Assembly: GCA_024399015.1 (NCBI GenBank)
Contig: JAKSIC010000004.1
Coordinates: 62,001-126,000 of the forward strand
Length of the DNA: 64,000 bases
Source: Fibrobacter sp.
Lineage (GTDB): Bacteria; Fibrobacterota; Fibrobacteria; Fibrobacterales; Fibrobacteraceae
Reading direction: 5' to 3'
The first letter of the stretch is position 1, and each line of letters opens with the position of its first letter. The translations under genes and the position numbers were made by a program. Shown here piece after piece: positions 16,613 to 25,246 of this stretch. Under the pieces are notes generated by a model. It had not been told where the DNA came from and made no database searches. It saw only the letters and a program-made list of their open reading frames with translations.

Positions 16613-19600
16613 TAAAGGTTCCTGAGCGTTCCAACTGCATCAGTTCGTCCATACCCACAAGCATTGCGCGGGGCTTGGAATTACCCTTGCTGGGTCCGCA
16701 GACACCAAGACCATAAAGCTGATCCACAATCTTACCTGCGCGGCTATAACCCACGCTAAAGTGACGCTGCACAGCAGAAGTGGACAGGCCGCTGACTTCA
16801 ACAGCCCAGCAAGCCACCTCAAACAGAAGGGGATCCAACTTACCCAAGTTCTTTCCGCCTTCCCCGTCTTCATCACCTTCAGCACCTTCAGAAACATCGA
16901 AGGATTCCACCTGCGGGTAGAAGACATTCTGGTTGGAACAGGCGTCGGCCAGGCGTTCTGCCTCTTCATCGCTAAGGAATGCGCCATGGACTCGAACCGG
17001 ATCCGGATCGTTCACGGCCTTGAACAACATATCACCGCGGCCCAAAAGTTTTTCAGCACCAGCGTGATCCATCACGGTACGGGCATCGATCTGGGAAGCC
17101 ACCTTAAAGCTAATACGAGTAGGCAAGTTGGCCTTGATGATACCCGTAATCACCTTCACAGAAGGACGCTGGGTTGCAAGCACCAAGTGGATACCCACAG
17201 CACGAGCCTTTGCCGCCAATCGGGCTACGGACTTTTCAATTTCCTTGCCGGCGACCATCATAAGGTCAGCCATTTCATCGATAATCACAACGATGAAGGG
17301 CATACGGTGGCCCTTGTCTTCTTCCGGAATATCGTCGGGGAGTTCGCCGGCTTCGTACTTGGCGTTAAAGCCACCAATGTTACGAACCTTAGCCGTTGCA
17401 AGAACTTCGGTACGGCGGTCCATTTCGTAACACAGCCACTGCAGAGCCTGGATTGCAATTTCAGGCTTGGTAATCACCGGAGCAAGCAGGTGCGGGATGT
17501 TTTCGTACATCTTAAGTTCCACAGCCTTCGGGTCCACAAGAATCATGCGGAGTTCGTCGGGAGTCTTGCTGAACAGCATACTTGCCATAAGGGCGTTAAT
17601 ACAGACAGACTTACCAGAGCCAGTCTGACCAGCAATCAGCAAGTGGGGTGCCTTGGCCAAATCCATGGAGAAAGCTTCGCCGGTAATATCCTTACCCAAG
17701 GCAACCACAATCTTCTCAGGAGAAGGATTGAACTTTTCGCTTTCAAAGACGTCCTTACTGTAAACCGTCTGGAACTTGCGATTGGGAATTTCGATACCCA
17801 CCGCGGCCTTGCCAGGAATGGGCGCAAGAATTCGTACCGAGGAAACCTTCAGCGGAAGAGCCAAGTCTTCCTGCAGAGCGGAGAATCGGCTAACCTTTAC
17901 GCCAGGACCCGGTTCCACTTCAAAGCGGGTAATCATGGGACCCGTTTCGCAACCAATGACACGGCCCTTCACCTTGAAGTTTTCAAGCTTTTCTTCAAGC
18001 ATCTTGCCGATGGCATTCAGCTCTTCTTCGGTATAGTCCGCAGTCTGGGCTTCGTGATCAGACAAGATGTCGGAAATTGCGGGCACCTTATATTCGTCGT
18101 AATGTTCCGTAGGATCGGGTTGCGGAATAGCTGCAGCCTGAGCCCCGGAATTTCCTCTAGGAATCACGGTACCAATATCGCCACCCACGGTGGGTTCTGC
18201 ATCCAATGCGGGTTCCACATCGGAAGTGTCGTCAGCACCATAAACTACAGGAGTAAAGGTATCGTCAGTTGCGGCACCGTCTCCTCCAAGCAAACTTTCG
18301 GGATCAATTCCACTTGAAGATATGTTTGCGTTACGGCCGTACGCGATGGTAGGCTCGTCGGAAGCGTCCAAGGAGCCTGCGTCCATTGCAGATTCAGCGG
18401 CATTGAAGGAACGAACCCTTGCAGTAACGGCAGAAGTTCTAGAAGCGACAGCCACGCAATCTGCAACAACAGTTCTATCCGCGGAATTTCTGCCAGCGGC
18501 AATAGTTTTTTCTTCGACAGAACTATTCACCGCGGGTGTTGCCTTCACAGATTCCGCATTATCACGGCGAACATCACCCTTTACCTGCAAGCGACCCTTG
18601 TGGCCCTTTTCCCAGTCAATCATGTCGCGGGCTCTGCGCAATGCTGCGATTTTTTCGCGAACTTCCATGATTTCAAGAGCATTCATCTTACGTTCGTTCA
18701 AGCGCAAGTATTCCTGTAAGCGCGCAATTTCAGGATCTTCACCGCCCACGGCACCAGAATCTTCCATCGTTGCGGCGAGAGTCTGTTCTGCAGCAGCCAT
18801 CGTGGGCGCCATTGTCTTTTCTGCAGCAAACGGAATTTCTCCCGGAGCCTCAGTAACATTGCGGCCATCAAGTTCATTATCAAGCCAGTTGTTGCGGCCA
18901 TTAAAGGGAACCACCCTACCCTTGCGACGAATCTTGAAGGCTTCCGGTTCCAACATCACCGTTTCGTCATCCATCATAAGACCACGACGAAGTTTAGCCG
19001 GTTGGGCCATGGAGCGTTCTTCCTTCTCGGAACGGTCACCACGAGAAGTTCTATCGGAATTGTCAAGTTCCACAACTTCAGCTTCCAGCACAGGCTTTTT
19101 ACCAAAGACCTTCTTAAGCCAATCAGATGTCTGCACCAGGAAATGGAAATGACGAGGACGAAGACCAAAAGAAAGAACAAGGATCAAGACCAAGCAGGCA
19201 ACCAGAATAATCAGCGGAGCCATACAGGATTCCTGACCAAAAATGGGAATGGCGATATTCTGGGTAAAGAACTGTCCCAAAATGCCACCATTCAGCATCA
19301 AAACATCCTTAGAAACCTGACCCAGGCCATAAACCTTCAAAGCCAAAAGGAAGGACAAATCCAAAGAAAGAAGGGTAAGGCCCAAGGCGTAGCGGAGGAT
19401 TTTAGCTCTCAAGCTATCAAACGCAAGGCACAAGCCCCAAAGAACCAGAGAACTGGTAAAGAAAAGAACGGAGACCTTGCCAAACAGCATCATCACCGCA
19501 TTGGGAATCAACTTTCCAAGATAAGGGCCGAGCCAATTGCCGTGACTTCCGCTATAAACGGAACTTACGCAACCAAGCAAGAGAATAACACCTAAAGCCA

Positions 19601-19706
19601 GCAGGAACCATCCTGCTACAATAAGTCCAAAGCCCTGTTCGTTTTCTGTACTGCTATTTTTCTTTTTTACAGGCTTTTTTGCCGTTTTCTTCTTTTGAGT
19701 AGCCAA
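16608..19706 (-). CDS. ftsK: FtsK/SpoIIIE-type DNA translocase
   Basis: This 1032-residue motor pumps chromosome ends across the division septum. Four membrane helices lie in about residues 25-180. A long linker (about 200-560) follows, with an acidic, alanine-rich composition and one predicted coiled segment near 330-380. The motor has the Walker A loop HLLIAGQTGSGKSVCINAL and Walker B IVVIIDEMADLMM. The last 65 residues are the gamma winged helix (VSGLSTSAVQRHFSVGYSRAGKIVDQL) that reads polar DNA motifs. Translation begins at TTG (19706) after a strong GGAGGAG site; no closer ATG fits. The linker carries seven copies of an acidic-x-Thr-hydrophobic motif, described in the findings. Confidence 0.95.
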   Translation of the reverse strand: MATQKKKTAKKPVKKKNSSTENEQGFGLIVAGWFLLALGVILLLGCVSSVYSGSHGNWLGPYLGKLIPNAVMMLFGKVSVLFFTSSLVLWGLCLAFDSLRAKILRYALGLTLLSLDLSFLLALKVYGLGQVSKDVLMLNGGILGQFFTQNIAIPIFGQESCMAPLIILVACLVLILVLSFGLRPRHFHFLVQTSDWLKKVFGKKPVLEAEVVELDNSDRTSRGDRSEKEERSMAQPAKLRRGLMMDDETVMLEPEAFKIRRKGRVVPFNGRNNWLDNELDGRNVTEAPGEIPFAAEKTMAPTMAAAEQTLAATMEDSGAVGGEDPEIARLQEYLRLNERKMNALEIMEVREKIAALRRARDMIDWEKGHKGRLQVKGDVRRDNAESVKATPAVNSSVEEKTIAAGRNSADRTVVADCVAVASRTSAVTARVRSFNAAESAMDAGSLDASDEPTIAYGRNANISSSGIDPESLLGGDGAATDDTFTPVVYGADDTSDVEPALDAEPTVGGDIGTVIPRGNSGAQAAAIPQPDPTEHYDEYKVPAISDILSDHEAQTADYTEEELNAIGKMLEEKLENFKVKGRVIGCETGPMITRFEVEPGPGVKVSRFSALQEDLALPLKVSSVRILAPIPGKAAVGIEIPNRKFQTVYSKDVFESEKFNPSPEKIVVALGKDITGEAFSMDLAKAPHLLIAGQTGSGKSVCINALMASMLFSKTPDELRMILVDPKAVELKMYENIPHLLAPVITKPEIAIQALQWLCYEMDRRTEVLATAKVRNIGGFNAKYEAGELPDDIPEEDKGHRMPFIVVIIDEMADLMMVAGKEIEKSVARLAAKARAVGIHLVLATQRPSVKVITGIIKANLPTRISFKVASQIDARTVMDHAGAEKLLGRGDMLFKAVNDPDPVRVHGAFLSDEEAERLADACSNQNVFYPQVESFDVSEGAEGDEDGEGGKNLGKLDPLLFEVACWAVEVSGLSTSAVQRHFSVGYSRAGKIVDQLYGLGVCGPSKGNSKPRAMLVGMDELMQLERSGTFR

Positions 19707-19779
19707 GACTCCTCCAAAATTTTCCTTATAAATATAGTCTAATATTTTGTCAGCAAAATGACAAATCCCGGCAACTTGT

Positions 19780-19785
19780 TATCTT
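19780..19785 (+). promoter_or_regulatory. putative -10 box giving a leaderless cyclase message
   Basis: TATCTT ends 7 nt before the ATG at 19793, which places the transcription start at the start codon. No ribosome site lies between them. Confidence 0.45.
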
Positions 19786-19792
19786 TAATTCC

Positions 19793-22700
19793 ATGCAAGT
19801 AAAACTTTCTAAAAAGACAAAGAAAGTCGGAGCTGGTTTTTTCATCTCCGCCATCATTGTCGCATTGATTCTTATTTTCGGTAGTACCCAGAATGAAATT
19901 ACGGGTAACACAAGAAACAGTGCCGAATCCCTGGAAAACCTTTTCTACGACCTGTTCTTCAAAGCAGCAACCAGTATCGAAGAAGACTTCGGTGGTAATG
20001 ATAAAATCAAGACCACTGGCAACTACGACCCCAGCATCTTAATTGTTGATATTGACGAACCCGCCCTGGCAAAATTGGGCAACTATAACGAATGGGACCG
20101 TTCCATCCACGCAGACGTGGTTAAGCATTTAAGCGAAGGCGGAGCTGCAGCTATCGGCTTCGATATTCTCTTTAAGAATGCAGACTTCGGCAAACAGAAA
20201 GCAGGCCAGGTCATGAGCCTCTTGACCGAAGTGGAACCGGAAAAGTCCTGGGATTCCCTCTATCCTGAAATTCTTTCAACCTATAACTACGACTCCATGC
20301 TGGTCGCTGCCGTCAAGGAAAGTGGAAACGTTATCGTCTGCGATATGTTTGATGACGCCAAATCCTACAAGCACGAATCTCAATGGCGCCCTCTCAGTAG
20401 CGAAAAACGAGCCCAGGAAGTGGGTTTCCAGTCCGTCATCAACAACAACCAGGTTGACAGCCTTAAGAATATCGAACCCAAGGACCTCTTGGACAACGTA
20501 TTCCCGGAACTGGCCCAGGCTGGTCAATTTGTCGGTTCCGTGAACGCCTATCCTGACCAGGATGGTGTCGTCCGCCGCGTGTCCCTGTTGTATCGATTCC
20601 CCAACCCGGAACTTGAACCCACGCTAGACCCCTCTCTTGAAGACATCGGCCGAATCGACTCTTCCAGAATCTACTCCACCATGTCCTTGATGACCATCCT
20701 CCACCTTTTCCACCAGAAGCCGGAAAACGTGGAAATCAAGATGGGCAAGTACATTAACGTAGGCAAGCCCTTCGGTATTTATCGCGATGAAAAAGGTGAT
20801 TACCACACCACATACCCGCATTTCAGCTATCCCATGTTCCTTTCCCTCCGCGATAAGCTGAAGGAAAAGAAATTCCAGAAGAAAGCTACATCCGACTTCA
20901 TCGACATTTCATCCAAAATTATCGCAACCAAAGGCAAGGATAGTTCCGTCACCCTCGAAATCTTCGAAGGACAACTTCTTACCCCGAGACTTTCCGACGC
21001 CATCCGAAGGATGGATCCCAAGATTTTGAACACCATGGAAAAGGGAATATCCATTGCCTTAGGTGACGGCATTTCCATTAAGTACGACGAAGAAGAATTC
21101 ACTGGCGATCGCTTTATTATCGAAGATGAAGAAGACGAAGAAGAAGCGGTCATTACGACTTACGTGGTCAAGGCCGTTCACTTCTTCGAAGATTCCCTCA
21201 AGAACCTCCCTGTAGGAAAGCCGGCTCTTCTGTCCCTGGATCTTGACATTCGCTACGACAAGCCCACCAAGAAATGGCACGCCACCCAGGTTATCCTCTC
21301 CGACGCAGTCATCCGCGATATCGAGGCTACCGACGATCTGGCAATTCAGAACCTCGCTCCCGGTGAAGAATTACGCTTCGGTCCGGAAAAGCACATTCCT
21401 ATCGACCGCTTTGGACGCTACCAAGTTCGCTACAAAGGCCGCTACAATACCGCCGAAGCTCTACGAACCTTCCAGCATCTTTCCTACTACGACGTTTACA
21501 AGCACCGTGTGGACCCAATTTTCTACCAAGGAAAAATTTTCATCTTAGGTTCTGCAGCGGCGGCCCTATTCGACTTTGTGCCGGGTCCTCACGAAGAAAA
21601 CTACCCGGCAGTCTTGATCCACGCAACCATTATCAAGAACATTCTTGAAGACGAATACATCGTCACCTTGGGAGAACGTTACCAGCAGCTGATTGTTATT
21701 TTGTTGGCTCTCCTTTGCGTTATCCTTGGCTTGTTCCTAAAGAGCTACTTCTCTATTTCTATTTCCATCGTGTTAATGGCGGTCTACACTTTCATTGCAT
21801 TCCGCTACTTTGAATCTGGTTTGTACATCGGTGTTTCCAAGCAGATCCTCGCCATCTTGCTTACGAACATCACCGCCCTTGTGGTTCAGTTCTACTTTGA
21901 AAACAAGGAAAAGAGCTTCATCAACAACGCGTTCAAGCAGTACATTTCTCCTGAACTGATCGACGCCATGGTGAACAACGAAATTATGCCGACGTTGGGT
22001 GGTGAAAAATCCAACATTACCGCATACTTTACCGACATTGCAAGCTTCTCCACTTTCTCTGAAAAGATTGGCGACCCGAGTAAACTGGTTGAACTTTTGA
22101 ACGAATACCTTACCGCCATGACCGACACCCTACTTACAAACAAGGGAACATTGGACAAGTACGAAGGTGACGCTATCATCGCATTCTTTGGCGCGCCCAT
22201 GCCTTTGGAAAACCACGCCCAAAGTGCTTGCTACTCCGCCGTTGGCATGCAGCGTAAGCTCATGGAACTCCGCAGAAAGTGGGCAAGTGAAGGCAACAAG
22301 TGGCCTAAGGTTGTTCATGACATGCACATGAGAATCGGCATTAACTCTGGCGATATCGTGACTGGTAATATGGGTTCTACCATGCGTAAGAACTACACCA
22401 TGATGGGTGACGCAGTGAACCTCGCCGCCCGTTTGGAAAGTGCAGCAAAGCAGTACGGCGCTTACATCCAAATTAGCGAAGACACCCAGAAGAATCTTGA
22501 AGAAGGACGCTTTATTTACCGTTCTCTGGATACGGTTCGAGTGGTGGGTAAGAGCCAGCCGGTAAAGACCTTCGAACTTTTGGAAAAGAGCAAGTGCGAC
22601 AACGCAGAACAGCTCCGCAAGCTTGTTGAAATTTGGGAAAAGGCAAGACTCTGCTATCTGGCTATGGATTGGGACAACGCCATCGACTTGTTCACCCAAT

Positions 22701-22855
22701 GCCTTGACCTGGAACCCCACCATCCTGACCGTGATCCGGGAAGCAAGACTACGCCGAGCCATGTCTACATCAAGCGCTGCGAAGCCTACAAGCTGAATCC
22801 GCCTGTGGCAGAAGGCGAAGAATGGGACGGCGTCTTTACCGCTACAGAAAAGTAA
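19793..22855 (+). CDS. CHASE2-domain class III adenylate cyclase
   Basis: This 1020-residue membrane protein should make cAMP in response to an external signal. One membrane helix (about residues 14-30) leads into a large extracytoplasmic CHASE2 domain, from ILIVDIDEPALAKLGNYNEWDR to the FILGSAAAALFDFVPGP motif. Three closely spaced helices follow at about 640-710. The cytoplasmic cyclase domain has both metal aspartates (AYFTDIASFS and KYEGDAIIAFFGAP). It also has the Lys (DKYEGD) and the MMGDAVNLAARLES stretch typical of adenylate rather than guanylate specificity. The CHASE2 part is enlarged by a charged insertion rich in EDEEDEEEA near residue 440. About 80 residues with TPR-like character (AMDWDNAIDLFTQCLDLEPHHPD) close the protein. 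It is monocistronic. Confidence 0.9.
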   Translation: MQVKLSKKTKKVGAGFFISAIIVALILIFGSTQNEITGNTRNSAESLENLFYDLFFKAATSIEEDFGGNDKIKTTGNYDPSILIVDIDEPALAKLGNYNEWDRSIHADVVKHLSEGGAAAIGFDILFKNADFGKQKAGQVMSLLTEVEPEKSWDSLYPEILSTYNYDSMLVAAVKESGNVIVCDMFDDAKSYKHESQWRPLSSEKRAQEVGFQSVINNNQVDSLKNIEPKDLLDNVFPELAQAGQFVGSVNAYPDQDGVVRRVSLLYRFPNPELEPTLDPSLEDIGRIDSSRIYSTMSLMTILHLFHQKPENVEIKMGKYINVGKPFGIYRDEKGDYHTTYPHFSYPMFLSLRDKLKEKKFQKKATSDFIDISSKIIATKGKDSSVTLEIFEGQLLTPRLSDAIRRMDPKILNTMEKGISIALGDGISIKYDEEEFTGDRFIIEDEEDEEEAVITTYVVKAVHFFEDSLKNLPVGKPALLSLDLDIRYDKPTKKWHATQVILSDAVIRDIEATDDLAIQNLAPGEELRFGPEKHIPIDRFGRYQVRYKGRYNTAEALRTFQHLSYYDVYKHRVDPIFYQGKIFILGSAAAALFDFVPGPHEENYPAVLIHATIIKNILEDEYIVTLGERYQQLIVILLALLCVILGLFLKSYFSISISIVLMAVYTFIAFRYFESGLYIGVSKQILAILLTNITALVVQFYFENKEKSFINNAFKQYISPELIDAMVNNEIMPTLGGEKSNITAYFTDIASFSTFSEKIGDPSKLVELLNEYLTAMTDTLLTNKGTLDKYEGDAIIAFFGAPMPLENHAQSACYSAVGMQRKLMELRRKWASEGNKWPKVVHDMHMRIGINSGDIVTGNMGSTMRKNYTMMGDAVNLAARLESAAKQYGAYIQISEDTQKNLEEGRFIYRSLDTVRVVGKSQPVKTFELLEKSKCDNAEQLRKLVEIWEKARLCYLAMDWDNAIDLFTQCLDLEPHHPDRDPGSKTTPSHVYIKRCEAYKLNPPVAEGEEWDGVFTATEK

Positions 22856-22890
22856 AACGCGACAAGAAGTTCGCAAACAAAATCTTTCAC

Positions 22891-22926
22891 GCAAAAAGAC
22901 CCCGGCATTGCCGAGGTCTTTTTTTA
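22891..22926. terminator. bidirectional terminator between the cyclase gene and panC
   Basis: GACCCCGGC and GCCGAGGTC pair with one mismatch around an ATT loop. A run of A precedes and seven T follow, so it can end both the rightward cyclase message and the leftward folK-dNK-panC message. Confidence 0.88.
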
Positions 22927-22961
22927 AAAGGTTCGACCGAGGGTCACCCCTCGCTTCAGAA

Positions 22962-23816
22962 TTAGTTCAATTCGATATTGTCGATCAAGCGGGTCTTGCC
23001 AAAGAAAGCTGCCACGAGAATGACGGCCTTGTCTTCTGCACCAAGCATACCTGCATTGAATTTCTGCAAGGTCTTCTGGTTCACCACTTCAACAAACTGT
23101 ACCTGACCGCGGTTAGCCAAGATGGACTTCACCACGGTGTCGCGAATCTTCATAACGCCACGTTCACCAGCATCGTAGGCTTCCTTTGCCTGCTTAAGAC
23201 CGAGGCTGATGCCCAAGGAACGAGCCTTTTCTTCGTCGGTCAAATATTCATTACGGCTAGAAAGAGCAAGGCCAGATTCTTCACGAACGATCTTCACGCG
23301 ATGGATCTGAATGTCAAAGCACAAGTCCTTCACCATACGTTCAATCAGGAACACCTGCTGGTAATCCTTTTCGCCAAAATATGCATGATGAGCACCGGAG
23401 ATCAAGAACAACTTGGAAACAACAGTCAGAACACCACGGAAATGGCCCGGACGGTAGGCACCGCAGTACAGGCTTTCCAAGCTTTCGTCGCGCACCATAG
23501 TCAGAGGATCTCCATCCGGATACATTTCTTCGACGGACGGAGCAAAAACGAAGTCAGCGCCAATGGATTCAGCAAGCTTGGCATCGGCTTCGAGACGCTT
23601 GGGATACTTGTCCAAGTCTTCGTTCTTGCCAAACTGGATGGGATTCAAGAAAACGCTAACAACGGTTACGTCACAATCATTCACCGAAGCCTTGATCAAA
23701 GCACCATGACCAGCGTGAAGAGCGCCCATAGTCGGAACAAGACCGATGGACTTTCCCTGCTGAGCCAGCGGCTTCAAAGCCTGACGGAGAGAATCGATTG
23801 TCTTAATGATTTGCAT
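22962..23816 (-). CDS. panC: pantoate-beta-alanine ligase
   Basis: This 284-residue enzyme joins pantoate and beta-alanine with ATP to form pantothenate, the CoA precursor. The nucleotidyl-transferase HIGH-type motif appears as PTMGALHAGHGALI near residue 30, and the family segments VVSVFLNPIQFGKNEDLDKYP and ADFVFAPSVEEMYP, FGEKDYQQ and SSRNEYL are intact. Its ATG overlaps the last base of the preceding kinase stop (TAATG), a sign of translational coupling. It is the last gene of the folK-kinase-panC operon. Confidence 0.95.
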   Translation of the reverse strand: MQIIKTIDSLRQALKPLAQQGKSIGLVPTMGALHAGHGALIKASVNDCDVTVVSVFLNPIQFGKNEDLDKYPKRLEADAKLAESIGADFVFAPSVEEMYPDGDPLTMVRDESLESLYCGAYRPGHFRGVLTVVSKLFLISGAHHAYFGEKDYQQVFLIERMVKDLCFDIQIHRVKIVREESGLALSSRNEYLTDEEKARSLGISLGLKQAKEAYDAGERGVMKIRDTVVKSILANRGQVQFVEVVNQKTLQKFNAGMLGAEDKAVILVAAFFGKTRLIDNIELN

Positions 23817-24466
23817 TATTTACCTTCTGGAACGAAATAGGTCGTTTGTCTCGGGCAGGAAGCGATTGCATCCAGCACAAGATTTAGGTGATTTTCATTG
23901 TGGACAAAATCGATGTTGTCGGTATTGATAACCAGTACCGGGCAATAAGGATAATTCCAGAAATGATGATCATATCTGTCCATCAAGGCCTGCAAGTAGG
24001 AGGCTTCGATAGATTTTTCCATGGCACGACCACGGCCGTGGATTCGGTTTAAGAGAGTGGGAACGCTGGCCTGCAGATAAACCACCAAGTCGGGATGCGG
24101 GATGCCCTTGTTCAAGGTCATGGCAACCTGTTCATACATGGCGAATTCTTCTTCCTGCAGGTTCTGTGCAGCGAAAATCTGGTCCTTCTCGTAGGTGTAG
24201 TCGCTTACCAGCAAATCATGGAACAAGTCGCTCTGGAGAGCGGAGTTCTGCAACTGCTTGTGACGGTCCAGCAAAAAGAACAGCTGGGTCTGAAATGCGT
24301 AAGCTTCCTTGTTCTCGTAGAACTTTTCCAGGAACGGATTCTCGGCAAAGTTCTCTTCAATGAACATGGCATTCCAGCGCTCGGAAATAATCTTTGCGAG
24401 CGAGGACTTGCCTACACCAATAACACCTTCAATGGCTAAAAAATGGACGCCTTTTTCAGTCAACAT
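23816..24466 (-). CDS. deoxynucleoside kinase (dGK/dAK family)
   Basis: This 216-residue kinase should phosphorylate deoxynucleosides for salvage. It has the P-loop EGVIGVGKSSLAK near residue 14, the ENPFLEKFYENKEAYAFQTQLFFLLDRHKQL segment that shapes the nucleoside pocket, the RNPYFER-like IHGRGRAMEKSIEASYLQALMDRYDHHF and a lid region. This matches the deoxyadenosine/deoxyguanosine kinase group rather than thymidine kinase. Base specificity cannot be read from the sequence. It sits between folK (1-nt gap) and panC (1-nt overlap). Confidence 0.88.
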   Translation of the reverse strand: MLTEKGVHFLAIEGVIGVGKSSLAKIISERWNAMFIEENFAENPFLEKFYENKEAYAFQTQLFFLLDRHKQLQNSALQSDLFHDLLVSDYTYEKDQIFAAQNLQEEEFAMYEQVAMTLNKGIPHPDLVVYLQASVPTLLNRIHGRGRAMEKSIEASYLQALMDRYDHHFWNYPYCPVLVINTDNIDFVHNENHLNLVLDAIASCPRQTTYFVPEGK

Positions 24467-24467
24467 A

Positions 24468-24977
24468 TCAAGGTTCCTCCGAGGTTATTACGCGGAAGGG
24501 AATCTTCTTCTCTTTAACGAGAAGATTAGCCAACATATCCTTAACTTCAAAACCCATTTGCGGATCTTCCCATTCGGGAGCCACATCATTGAGCGGAGTA
24601 AGAACAAATTGGCGATTAACAATCTGCGGATGAGGAAGAATAGGCGCGCTTCTGCGGATTTCCTTGCCAAAATACAGCAAATCCAGATCAATTTCTCTGG
24701 AATTCCAATGTCCACGAGGCTTGCGGCCTAAAACAAACTCTGCACCTTTCAAATAATTCAACAAACGTGTAGAAGAACCAGAGTACCAGAAGGTAACCAC
24801 CTGGTTAAAATAAGGGCCCTGGCCTTCCGGACCAACCGGAGGGGTTTCGTAAATTGGGCTTTCCTTCCAGCCGCCAGCAGAAATCTTACGAAGCATCTCG
24901 CGACCTTCGTTCAAGTGCTTGGAGCGGTCTGGGATGTTTGAACCCAGGGCTATAAAAACACGTTCTAATGAATCCAC
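24468..24977 (-). CDS. folK: 6-hydroxymethyl-7,8-dihydropterin pyrophosphokinase
   Basis: This 169-residue enzyme transfers pyrophosphate from ATP to the pterin in folate synthesis. It shows VFIALGSNIPDRSKHL at the start, ESPIYETPPVGPEGQGPYFNQVV, and the signature HWNSREIDLDLLYFGKE followed by LPHPQIVNRQFVLTPLNDVAP. The frame is open 43 codons further upstream, but that extension has no homology pattern. I chose the GTG at 24977 because it sits six residues before the first family strand. It is the first gene of the folK-kinase-panC operon, whose other members follow with no spacing. Confidence 0.9.
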   Translation of the reverse strand: MDSLERVFIALGSNIPDRSKHLNEGREMLRKISAGGWKESPIYETPPVGPEGQGPYFNQVVTFWYSGSSTRLLNYLKGAEFVLGRKPRGHWNSREIDLDLLYFGKEIRRSAPILPHPQIVNRQFVLTPLNDVAPEWEDPQMGFEVKDMLANLLVKEKKIPFRVITSEEP

Positions 24978-25082
24978 GTTAAAAATATAGATATTCAATT
25001 TGGCACAATTTTGCCAAAAATTTGTTTTGAAAGCCTTTGAGGCCATCCCTCCCCTGTTTTGTAATTTTTTTCGGAAAAAAGC

Positions 25083-25139
25083 CTCTTTTCTATGACAAAA
25101 GAGCATTTTTTAGTTATCTTATGCACACCTCGATTGAGG
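25083..25139 (+). promoter_or_regulatory. rho leader with terminator-like hairpin
   Basis: CTCTTTT at 25083-25089 pairs with AAAAGAG at 25097-25103 and is followed by six T (25106-25111), which is a plausible intrinsic terminator. A small second hairpin, CCTC-GATT-GAGG, lies at 25128-25139. Both are 100-160 nt before the rho start codon. Such a leader could attenuate rho expression, or the hairpin could only insulate rho from upstream transcription. Confidence 0.45.
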
Positions 25140-25246
25140 AGTAATATTTTTTTCCAATACATTTCCAGGCTTTCCCCATTTATTTATTGGGCATCCTGTC
25201 TTTTATATCAAAACATTTTTTAATCACACAATCATAGGATTCCAAC

